The position numbers were made by a program, and so were the translations under genes. The notes under the pieces were generated by a model. That model was not told the DNA's origin and did no database searches. It was given only the letters and a program-made list of their open reading frames with translations. Of a DNA stretch of 8,257 bases, positions 1 through 5,935 are shown in pieces. The stretch is from CAVPGH01 sp046726955 (GTDB lineage: Bacteria; Acidobacteriota; Vicinamibacteria; Fen-336): positions 1 to 8,257 of the forward strand of contig JBKPBQ010000562.1 in NCBI GenBank assembly GCA_046726955.1, read 5' to 3'. The stretch's first letter is position 1; every line of letters begins with the position of its first letter.

Positions 1-376
1 CTTTCGTGTAGCCCTTGCAGGCCCGCCCCTTCCAGTGGAAGTCCTGTCCGTCGGAACGCCGCCTCCACAGCGTGTCGACGTCCACCACCGCGAAGCCGCC
101 GTCGCCCTCAGCGGACACGACGACGCGTACGGTGCGCCGCCGGTTGTGCACGAGCGCGTGGTTGCGGAAGAGATCTTCCCAGCCCGTCCTCCACCGCTCG
201 CGATCGAAGCGTCCCTGCGGGAACACCCAGGTGATCGGATCGTGGGACTCGGCGTCCGGAGGCCACGGCCAGACCATGTCGGGATGGAAGAGCTCCACCA
301 GGGCCTCCGCATCCTGCCGGTCCCAGGCCGCGGTCTCGCGATCGACCATCGCCTGGATTTCCGCTTCCGCAGTCAT
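1..376 (-). CDS. NTF2/SnoaL-like family protein, C-terminus cut by window edge
   Basis: The gene starts at ATG 376-374 and reads 125 codons without a stop to the left edge, so the C-terminal end is missing. The N-terminal helix (residues 1-30, with AAWDRQDAEALVELFHPDMV) and the following strand-rich part (WPWPP, GRFDRERW, VHNRRRTVRVVVS, FAVVDVDTLW, FHWKGRACKGYTK) match the cone-shaped NTF2-like fold (SnoaL/DUF4440 group). These proteins are about 130-150 residues long, so little is lost. No signal peptide or membrane segment is seen, so it is probably cytoplasmic. Family members bind small ligands or act as small isomerases, dehydratases or unknowns; the substrate cannot be told here. The start codon overlaps the stop of the upstream channel gene by 4 bp (ATGA), and there is no clear Shine-Dalgarno, which suggests translational coupling. 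The family call is fairly sure; the function is unknown. Confidence 0.8.
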   Translation of the reverse strand, partial: MTAEAEIQAMVDRETAAWDRQDAEALVELFHPDMVWPWPPDAESHDPITWVFPQGRFDRERWRTGWEDLFRNHALVHNRRRTVRVVVSAEGDGGFAVVDVDTLWRRRSDGQDFHWKGRACKGYTK

Positions 377-957
377 GACGTCCGGCCGGAGAGCACCGCC
401 TCGATGCGGCGGTCCGGGATCAGCCAGATCACCGCGACCAGCACGTACAGCGCGCAGGCGACCGGCGGGCTCTTGAACGAAACGGCGATCGCCACCGCGT
501 AGATCACGAGCGAGATTTCGCCTTTGCGGTCCGTGCCCACCGCCGCCGCGAGCTCCGAGTCCTTGCCGTGATGGTGGACGAGCACGCGCGACAGGATGTA
601 GTAGGCGACTCCCGCAAAGAGCATGACACCGCCGTACGCCGCTACCGGCCAGGGCGCGAAGTTGCTGTCGCCGAGCCAGCTCGTGACGAAGGGAAAGAGC
701 GAGAGCCAGAACAGCAGGTGGAGGTTGGCCCAGAGGATGCTGCCGTTGACGCGGCGGGTCGCCTGGAGCAGGTGGTGGTGGTTGTTCCAGTAGATCCCCA
801 CGAAGACGAAGCTCAAGACGTAGCTCAAGAACGCGGGGACGAGCGGCCGCAGGGCCTCCGGGGAGCCCTCGTGGGGCGCCCGCAGCTCGAGCACCATGAT
901 CGTGATGATGATCGCGATGACGCCGTCGCTGAAGGCTTCGAGCCTTCCCTTGGCCAC
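373..957 (-). CDS. TMEM175-family (DUF1211) six-helix cation channel
   Basis: This is a 194-residue membrane protein. Residues 5-11 (RLEAFSD) carry the RxxxFSD signature of the first helix in TMEM175/DUF1211 proteins, followed by a hydrophobic helix (about 12-25) that lines the pore in this family. Five more hydrophobic segments lie at about 41-57, 74-93, 106-125, 147-162 and 165-181, giving the usual six. The His/Asn-rich loop WNNHHHLLQA (57-66) and the LHLLFWLSLFPF stretch (79-90) are also typical. Bacterial members are single-repeat proteins of about 200 residues that assemble as tetramers and conduct K+ and other monovalent cations in the inner membrane. I chose GTG 957-955 because it begins just before the signature. 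The same frame stays open upstream to 1416, but that part lies inside the VWFA gene and is Arg/Gly-rich nonsense. A weak GGAA (969-966) sits 8 nt ahead. The VWFA stop is only 5 bp upstream, and the gene's TGA overlaps the next gene's ATG. Confidence 0.9.
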   Translation of the reverse strand: MAKGRLEAFSDGVIAIIITIMVLELRAPHEGSPEALRPLVPAFLSYVLSFVFVGIYWNNHHHLLQATRRVNGSILWANLHLLFWLSLFPFVTSWLGDSNFAPWPVAAYGGVMLFAGVAYYILSRVLVHHHGKDSELAAAVGTDRKGEISLVIYAVAIAVSFKSPPVACALYVLVAVIWLIPDRRIEAVLSGRTS

Positions 958-962
958 GCTGT

Positions 963-3143
963 CTATTCCACGCGGAACTTCAGGCTTCGGGTCTCCGTGG
1001 CCTTGGCCTGCGTGTCCGTCACCACGAGCTTGAGCTCGTACTCCCCCGGCTTGAACGCGTCGAGGCGCAACCGCCCGGTTATCGCCTGCACGCCGCCCGC
1101 GGGGCTGTCCGCCGGCCCCACCGGGGCGGGCGGGGAGCGCACGAGCGACGTGGTGCCGGAGAGGAGCTCCCTCTCCACGGTGAGGCTCGGGGCCGCCCCC
1201 GCTGCCGCCTTGGGCCGGTCGTAGGCGAGGAGCGCGTAGTCGAGGTGTGCGGTGCGCGGGAAGCTCCGCGCCACGTCGCCGCGCGTGGCCTTCTCGAAAG
1301 AGATCGTGCCCCGGGCGTCCGCGGCGGGCACGGAGCCCACGTCCTCGCCGTCGGCGAGCACGACGATGCTGCTCAGGGCGAGGCGCTTCCGCGCGCGGTC
1401 CGGGACCTCCACCCACTGGGACGCGCTGCCCAGGAACCCGTTGCCGTCGTCGCGCGCAGCCACCCGCGCCTGCAGGAAGCCCGGACGCACGGCGATGCTC
1501 TTTCGGTACGTGATGCCGTTGCGGATCGCCTTTTCCTTCGCGTCCGGGGCGAGGCTCAGCTCGACGCGGTCGCTGAACTGGCCGACCGAGATCGACTTGT
1601 CGTCCAGCACGACGCCCACGAGGTCGAAGGCCGCGGCCTCGCGGCCGTCCGACGTGGGCCGGAAGAGCAGCCGCGACGCGTCCACGGCGATCGTCGCCAC
1701 CACCACGTCGCCCGTGCTCGTGCCCAGGAAGTCCGCGGAGAGCTCGAGGGGCAGGCTCCGCAGCGGAACCGACGAGTCGAGGGCGGTGCGGAGCAGGGCC
1801 GCCGCGTTCTCCTCCTGGGCGGCCGGCGTCTGCAGCGAGGCCGCGGCCACGGCGGTCGCGGAGGCGGTGGCCTGGCCGAAGTAGCCGGTGGCCGTGCGCA
1901 CCTTCAGTCCCGAGCGCGACGGCACGCGGACCTCGATCTTGCGAAAGTCTCCCTGGCGCGGAGATTTCACCGGCTCGTAGCCCAGCCGGTAGTACGTCGC
2001 GCTGTCCTCGAGGACGGTGTCGAGCGCGACGCCGAGGTCGTTCCGATCGAAGAGCGCGAGGCCTCCGGTGTCCTCGGCGAGGGCGTTCAGCCCGTCGCGC
2101 CCCGCGTCCACCGCCCGCAGCTCCATCCGCTCGCGCGCCCCGGGGTTCGTGGTGATGTTGTAGCCCCCGCCCACGCTCGCGTCGCCGATCGCGGAAACGG
2201 CCACGAGCCCGCGCGCGTCCATCGTGTACACGACGACGCCGGAGCGCATGGCCGCGTCCGCGATGACCTGGAGGTCGCGGCGCGTCGACTCCCGGGTGGT
2301 GCCGAGGAAGAAGCCGCTCGAGAAGAAGGCGACGACCTTGCGCCCCCGGAGGGGAAGCATGGTGCGCACGACGCGCTCCAGGGACTGCAGAGTGAGCGTC
2401 GTGACATGAGCGGTGGAGAGGACGATCTGCCGGGCCATGGTCTTTACCTGTTGCTCGAGCCGCATCTGGTTGTTGATGGTCTGCCGGGTTGCGGGCTCCG
2501 TGGCCATGATCTCCTGCACCGCGAGGTCGAGCGCCTCGGCGTCCCCCTGCTCGATGAGCTGCGCCTGGTAGTCGGTGAGGCGCGGGACGTCGAGCGCGGG
2601 CCGGAACGACCGGTCGTGCGCGCGCAGCTGGTCGATGGCCCGACGCAGGACCGCGCGGTCGGTGGTGAACTGCTGGAGCGCGCCCAGGCTCCCGCTCGTC
2701 GCCACCACCGCCACCTGGTCGTCGGGACCGATCTGGCTGTCCACGAACTTGTTGAGGCTGGCCTTGACCGTGGCGAGCTCGCTGGGCTGGATGTGGTAGT
2801 CGTCGACGGCGAGGACGAGGTAGCGGCCGCGCGGCATCGCTTCGTCGGGGAAGGGCGCGGGTCCCGAGGACGGCCGCGCCGCCGACTTCACGACCGGTCC
2901 AAACCCGCGCGCGAAGTGCGTGATGGGCTGGACCTGCCCGTCCTCCACCACCTGGAAGTCCTCGGCGTTCAGGTCCCGCAGAGGCTTGCCGTCCTTGCCG
3001 GTCACCACGACGTCCAGCTCCAGCAGCTCCGTGGTGACGCCCACTCCGGGGATCGGAGGCGCGGGCTTCTCCTGGGCGGGAGCAGGGCTCGGAGGAGCCT
3101 GGACCGCGGCGGCGAGGAGAGCCGTCAGGACGCCGAAGAGCAT
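963..3143 (-). CDS. Secreted VWFA-related (acidobacterial-type) protein
   Basis: The product has 726 residues. A short hydrophobic signal peptide (1-16, cleavage probable after AVQA) is followed by a Pro-rich linker (17-32). A small beta domain (about 38-78) has LDVVVTGKDGKPLRDLNAED and FQVVEDGQVQPITHF, the usual lead-in of the VWFA-related Acidobacterial domain family. The von Willebrand A-like domain spans about 106-390 and includes LVLAVDDYHI (109-118), DDQVAVVATS (141-150), RKVVAFFSSGF (268-278), VVVYTMDARGL (303-313) and the closing TYYRLGYEP (383-391). Its metal-site motif is DDY, not the classic DxSxS. Residues 430-726 are a beta-rich C-terminal region of unknown function, ending in a likely immunoglobulin-like strand set (GEYELKLVVTD, 700-710). 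The n-region of the signal peptide has no Lys or Arg, but no better start exists. The role is unknown; the family is expanded in Acidobacteriota and may act in adhesion or envelope assembly (inference). It follows the GH3 gene by 25 bp. Confidence 0.88.
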   Translation of the reverse strand: MLFGVLTALLAAAVQAPPSPAPAQEKPAPPIPGVGVTTELLELDVVVTGKDGKPLRDLNAEDFQVVEDGQVQPITHFARGFGPVVKSAARPSSGPAPFPDEAMPRGRYLVLAVDDYHIQPSELATVKASLNKFVDSQIGPDDQVAVVATSGSLGALQQFTTDRAVLRRAIDQLRAHDRSFRPALDVPRLTDYQAQLIEQGDAEALDLAVQEIMATEPATRQTINNQMRLEQQVKTMARQIVLSTAHVTTLTLQSLERVVRTMLPLRGRKVVAFFSSGFFLGTTRESTRRDLQVIADAAMRSGVVVYTMDARGLVAVSAIGDASVGGGYNITTNPGARERMELRAVDAGRDGLNALAEDTGGLALFDRNDLGVALDTVLEDSATYYRLGYEPVKSPRQGDFRKIEVRVPSRSGLKVRTATGYFGQATASATAVAAASLQTPAAQEENAAALLRTALDSSVPLRSLPLELSADFLGTSTGDVVVATIAVDASRLLFRPTSDGREAAAFDLVGVVLDDKSISVGQFSDRVELSLAPDAKEKAIRNGITYRKSIAVRPGFLQARVAARDDGNGFLGSASQWVEVPDRARKRLALSSIVVLADGEDVGSVPAADARGTISFEKATRGDVARSFPRTAHLDYALLAYDRPKAAAGAAPSLTVERELLSGTTSLVRSPPAPVGPADSPAGGVQAITGRLRLDAFKPGEYELKLVVTDTQAKATETRSLKFRVE

Positions 3144-3146
3144 CGA

Positions 3147-3170
3147 GAGGGCGATTCTATCGCGGCCCTC
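3147..3170 (-). repeat. Imperfect hairpin at the GH3/VWFA junction
   Basis: On the minus strand the stretch from within the GH3 TGA to 3 nt before the VWFA ATG can fold into nine base pairs with an AGA loop. GAGG pairs with CCTC and GCGAT pairs with ATCGC, with a three-base bulge (GCC). The loop-proximal part contains the TAGAAT candidate promoter. No run of T follows, so it is not a classical intrinsic terminator. Confidence 0.4.
3154..3159 (-). promoter_or_regulatory. Candidate -10 element TAGAAT for the VWFA gene
   Basis: On the minus strand TAGAAT lies 10 bp before the VWFA ATG (3143), inside the 25-bp gap after the GH3 stop. A message from it would have a leader of only a few nt, and indeed no well-placed Shine-Dalgarno exists for this gene. 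It would act as an internal promoter, letting the last three genes be made without GH3. No clear -35 was found in the GH3 tail. Confidence 0.42.
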
Positions 3171-5832
3171 AGTCCACTCGGAGGGCGCCCGTGAGGCGGA
3201 TGTCCTTGCTGGAGCCGCCGACCTGGACCTCGTAGGGGCCGGGCTCGACCGCGTAGCTGCGCTTTGTCACGTCGTAGTGCGCGAAGTCCTTCGAGGGGAC
3301 GAGGCGGAACGTCACCGCGCGCTCCTCGCCCGCGGCGAGCCGCACGCGCTCGAAGCCGCGGAGCGACTTCACGGCCTGCCGCAGCTTCGGCTCGGCGTGA
3401 CGGACGTAGAGCTGCACGACCTCGTCGCCCGCGCGCTGGCCCGCGTTCTTGACCTTCACCGAGACCGTGAGCGGATCGCCGGCCGCGACCCGGTCGCGGT
3501 CGATGCGGAGGCCCGAGTACTCGAAGCGCGTGTAGGAGAGACCGTGGCCGAACGGGTAGAGAGGATCGCCCTGGAAATATCGGTACGTCCGGCCCTTCAT
3601 GTCGTAGTCGGCGAAGGGAGGCAGATCGGATACGGAGTTGTAGAACGTCACGGGCAGACGGCCCGCGGGGTTCACGTCGCCGAAGAGGACGTCCGCGATG
3701 GCCCTTCCTCCCTCCTGGCCGGGATACCAGGCAAGTAGGATGGCGGGCAGGTTCTTCTGCTCCCATTCGACGGAGAGGGCCGAGCCCGTCATGAGCACGA
3801 GGACGATGGGCTTGCCGGTCGCCTGCAGCGCGTGAAGGAGCTTCTCCTGCGGCGCGGGAAGAGCGAGGTCCGTCCGGTCTCCTCCTGCGAACCCCGGATA
3901 CGAAACCGACATCTCCTCGCCCTCCACGTCGCCGGTGAGACCGCCCACGAACACGACGGCATCCGCCGCCTTCGCGGCGTCGAGCGCCTCCTCGAAGAGC
4001 TCCTTCGCCCCCGGCAGGCGCCAGCCGAGCCGGATCTCCGCGTCGCGGATGCTCTCGAAGTACTCGACGCGCAGGTCGTACCACTTTCCCGCCTCGAGGG
4101 CGACCGGGGCGCTCTTGGCGAGCGCCCGCGGGTGGACAGTCCAGTCCTCGACCACGAGCTTGCCGTCGAGGAAGACACGGAAGCCGTCGTCGCCCGTGGC
4201 CACGATCTCGTACGTGCCCGAAGCGGGAGGCGTGAGCTGGCCTGTCCAGCGCACCGAGAAGTCGTCGTTGGGGAGCGCCTGCTCCGGAGGGATCTCGCCT
4301 CGCGCGACGCCCTCGCTCGTGGGCGACCCGCGATACCAGCGGAAGTCCACTCTCGGGTCGACGCGCGTGAGGGCGGGCGAACCCTGCAGGTCGCGGTTCT
4401 TGAAGTACTCGCCCTTCAAGCCGTGCTCGGACGAGCCGGCGGACGGGCGCAGGTACGCCGTGTCCACGAGGGGCGCGGCACGAGGATCCTGACGGCCTTC
4501 GACGAGCTCGGAGCCGCGCGCGTAGATCACCTTCGTGCCGGGCGAGACGGCCTCCCGGATCCCCGCGAGCGCCGTCACCGGCTTCGACGGCGTGCCGTAG
4601 TAGTTGCCGAGCAGCGTCATGAGCTCGTCCGCGTTGGGGCCGACGACCGCGAGCGTCTTCAGGCTCTTCGACAGGGGCAGGACGCCGTCGTTCTTCAGGA
4701 GGACCATCGACTCCTGGGCCATGCGCCGGGAGAGGCGGCCGTGCTCGGGGGCTTCGTTGACGCGGTACGGCGTCCTCGCGTAACGCACGCGCTCCGGCGG
4801 ATCGAACATCCCGAGCTTCAGGCGGGCGAGCATGAGGCGCTTCACCGCCACGTCGATGTCGCTCTCGTTGAGCAGCCCCTTGGCGAGCGCCGCTCCGAGC
4901 GACTTGTAGGTCGCGCCGCACTCGAGGTCGCAGCCCTTGCGCACGCCCAGCGCCGCGGCCTCCTCGGGTGTCGCCACGATCTTGTGGTTCTTGTAGACGT
5001 CGTCGATGGCGCCGCAGTCGGAGACGACGTAGCCCTGGAATCCCCAGTCCTTGCGCAGGACGTCCTGGAGCAGCCGCTGGCTCGCCGAGCCCGACTCGCC
5101 GTTGATGCGGTTGTAGGCGCCCATCACCGAGTACGCCTTGCCTTCCTGGACGAGAGCCTGGAAGGCGGGCAGGTACGTCTCGTAGAGGTCGCGCTCGCTC
5201 GGGTGCACGTCGAAGGTGTGCCGCTCCGGCTCGGGGCCGCTGTGCACCGCGAAGTGCTTCGCGGTGGCAATCGTCTTGAAGTAGCGCGGGTCGTCCCCCT
5301 GCAGCCCCTGGACGAAGGCGACGCCCATCCGCGCGGTGAGGAAGGGGTCCTCGCCGTAGGTCTCCTGGCCGCGGCCCCAGCGCGGGTCGCGGAAGATGTT
5401 GATGTTCGGCGACCAGAACGTCAGGCCCTGGTAGCGGCCCCTCTGCCCGCGCGCCGCGAACTCGTGGTGCTTGGCCCGCCCCTCGTCGCCGATGACGGAG
5501 GCGACCTCCTTCAGCAGCGGCACGTCGAACGACGCCGCCATCCCGATCGCCTGGGGGAAGACGGTGGCCGCGCCCGCGCGCGCGACACCGTGCAGGCACT
5601 CGTTCCACCACTCGTAGGCGGTTACCCCGAGGCGGGGGATGGCGGCCGCGTCGTTCGTGAGCTGCGAGATCCTCTCCTCGACCGTCATGCGCGAGACGAG
5701 GTCCTCGGCGCGCCGCTCGAACGGAAGCTCGGGATCGAGGTAGGGGGCGCGGGTCGAGTCCGACCGGGCGAGATCCGCGGACACGACGCCGAGCGCGAGC
5801 AGTCCGAGCGCGAGGGAAGCGGCCTTCGTCAT
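3169..5832 (-). CDS. Secreted GH3 beta-glycosidase (xylosidase/glucosidase type) with inserted PA14 domain
   Basis: The product has 887 residues and probably removes sugars from the non-reducing ends of beta-linked oligosaccharides. A signal peptide (about 1-19, VSA before the cut) is followed by the GH3 N-terminal TIM barrel (about 35-340). That barrel contains YEWWNECLHGVAR (73-85), NINIFRDPRWGRGQETYGEDP (143-163), KHF (192-194) and VVSDCGAI (269-276), with Asp272 as the expected nucleophile. The C-terminal GH3 domain starts near 370 (SMVLLKND) and is interrupted by a PA14 domain (about 466-604; GEYF, DDGFRVFLDGKLV, WYDLRVEY). It resumes with VVFVGGL (626-632) and ends near 765 (YPFGHGLSY). 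A fibronectin-III-like domain covers about 785-875. The WWNE-LHGV and SDCGAI motifs resemble the beta-xylosidase branch of GH3, but substrate cannot be fixed from sequence. The acid/base is probably one of Glu637, Glu639 or Glu640. ATG 5832 is preferred because AGGAGAGG lies 8 nt ahead and the signal peptide follows at once. Confidence 0.95.
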   Translation of the reverse strand: MTKAASLALGLLALGVVSADLARSDSTRAPYLDPELPFERRAEDLVSRMTVEERISQLTNDAAAIPRLGVTAYEWWNECLHGVARAGAATVFPQAIGMAASFDVPLLKEVASVIGDEGRAKHHEFAARGQRGRYQGLTFWSPNINIFRDPRWGRGQETYGEDPFLTARMGVAFVQGLQGDDPRYFKTIATAKHFAVHSGPEPERHTFDVHPSERDLYETYLPAFQALVQEGKAYSVMGAYNRINGESGSASQRLLQDVLRKDWGFQGYVVSDCGAIDDVYKNHKIVATPEEAAALGVRKGCDLECGATYKSLGAALAKGLLNESDIDVAVKRLMLARLKLGMFDPPERVRYARTPYRVNEAPEHGRLSRRMAQESMVLLKNDGVLPLSKSLKTLAVVGPNADELMTLLGNYYGTPSKPVTALAGIREAVSPGTKVIYARGSELVEGRQDPRAAPLVDTAYLRPSAGSSEHGLKGEYFKNRDLQGSPALTRVDPRVDFRWYRGSPTSEGVARGEIPPEQALPNDDFSVRWTGQLTPPASGTYEIVATGDDGFRVFLDGKLVVEDWTVHPRALAKSAPVALEAGKWYDLRVEYFESIRDAEIRLGWRLPGAKELFEEALDAAKAADAVVFVGGLTGDVEGEEMSVSYPGFAGGDRTDLALPAPQEKLLHALQATGKPIVLVLMTGSALSVEWEQKNLPAILLAWYPGQEGGRAIADVLFGDVNPAGRLPVTFYNSVSDLPPFADYDMKGRTYRYFQGDPLYPFGHGLSYTRFEYSGLRIDRDRVAAGDPLTVSVKVKNAGQRAGDEVVQLYVRHAEPKLRQAVKSLRGFERVRLAAGEERAVTFRLVPSKDFAHYDVTKRSYAVEPGPYEVQVGGSSKDIRLTGALRVD

Positions 5833-5840
5833 GCGGGGCA

Positions 5841-5848
5841 CCTCTCCT
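5841..5848 (-). promoter_or_regulatory. Shine-Dalgarno deciding the GH3 start
   Basis: AGGAGAGG on the minus strand ends 8 nt before ATG 5832. It supports this start over the in-frame ATG at 5880, which would place 16 extra non-hydrophobic residues ahead of the signal peptide and lacks its own ribosome binding site. Confidence 0.75.
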
Positions 5849-5865
5849 GCGGAAGCGGCGCCCAG

Positions 5866-5871
5866 AGTATC
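5866..5871 (-). promoter_or_regulatory. Weak candidate -10 (GATACT) for the GH3 gene
   Basis: On the minus strand GATACT matches four of six TATAAT positions. It would start the message about 25-30 nt before ATG 5832, leaving the AGGAGAGG in the leader. No -35 is visible. It is listed because a promoter is needed here and this is the best AT-containing hexamer on that strand. Confidence 0.22.
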
Positions 5872-5896
5872 ACCGCTCATCGGAGCCCCTCCGCAG

Positions 5897-5902
5897 TAGA
5901 AT
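5897..5902 (+). promoter_or_regulatory. Candidate -10 element TAGAAT for the S9 peptidase gene
   Basis: TAGAAT differs from TATAAT at one position. It lies 33 bp before ATG 5936, which would start the message near 5909 and give a leader of about 27 nt that includes the GGAGG. The -35 position (about 5874-5879) has no clear match, so the promoter call rests on the hexamer and on its recurrence elsewhere in the window. Confidence 0.5.
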
Positions 5903-5911
5903 CCGCCGTCA

Positions 5912-5927
5912 CTCCGCCATCCCGGAG
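5912..5927 (+). repeat. Small inverted repeat that can mask the S9 Shine-Dalgarno
   Basis: CTCCG (5912-5916) and CGGAG (5923-5927) form a five-base-pair, GC-rich stem with a six-base loop (CCATCC). The right arm contains most of the GGAGG ribosome binding site. In RNA this could lower translation initiation. A five-pair stem can arise by chance in GC-rich DNA. Confidence 0.4.
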
Positions 5928-5928
5928 G
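5924..5928 (+). promoter_or_regulatory. Shine-Dalgarno of the S9 peptidase gene
   Basis: GGAGG lies 7 nt before ATG 5936 and fixes the start. Its GGAG can pair with upstream CTCC (see the hairpin at 5912-5927). Confidence 0.8.
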
Positions 5929-5935
5929 TCCTTCG

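Larger units (their letters stand above)
5833..5935. promoter_or_regulatory. Divergent intergenic region between GH3 and S9 genes
   Basis: This 103-bp stretch must hold the promoters of both the leftward GH3 gene and the rightward S9 gene. It contains a good Shine-Dalgarno for each, a TAGAAT -10 candidate for S9 (5897-5902) and a weak -10 candidate for GH3 (minus strand, 5871-5866). I see no convincing TTGACA-like -35 at the right distance on either strand, and no long inverted repeat that would mark a strong operator. Confidence 0.7.

Noticed and set aside
373..1416. A 347-residue version of the TMEM175 protein starting at 1416
   Set aside because: The first 153 residues overlap the VWFA coding end and are low-complexity Arg/Gly-rich. 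The family normally begins just before RxxxFSD, which fits GTG 957.
3147..3170. Hairpin after the GH3 stop as an intrinsic terminator
   Set aside because: No T-run follows, the stem is bulged, and the next gene starts 3 nt later.
1245..3194. Open frame of 649 codons on the plus strand, antisense to the VWFA gene
   Set aside because: Its product is rich in Arg, His and Ala with no domain or signal peptide, and the minus-strand VWFA protein explains the same DNA.
3125..5611. Open frame of 828 codons on the minus strand in another frame of the GH3 gene
   Set aside because: It is an Arg/Pro/Gly-rich translation of the GH3 gene in a shifted frame. All GH3, PA14 and Fn3 motifs are in the other frame.
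5833..5880. Earlier ATG for GH3 at 5880
   Set aside because: It would put 16 polar residues before the signal peptide, lacks a ribosome binding site and would use the region holding the true Shine-Dalgarno as coding sequence.
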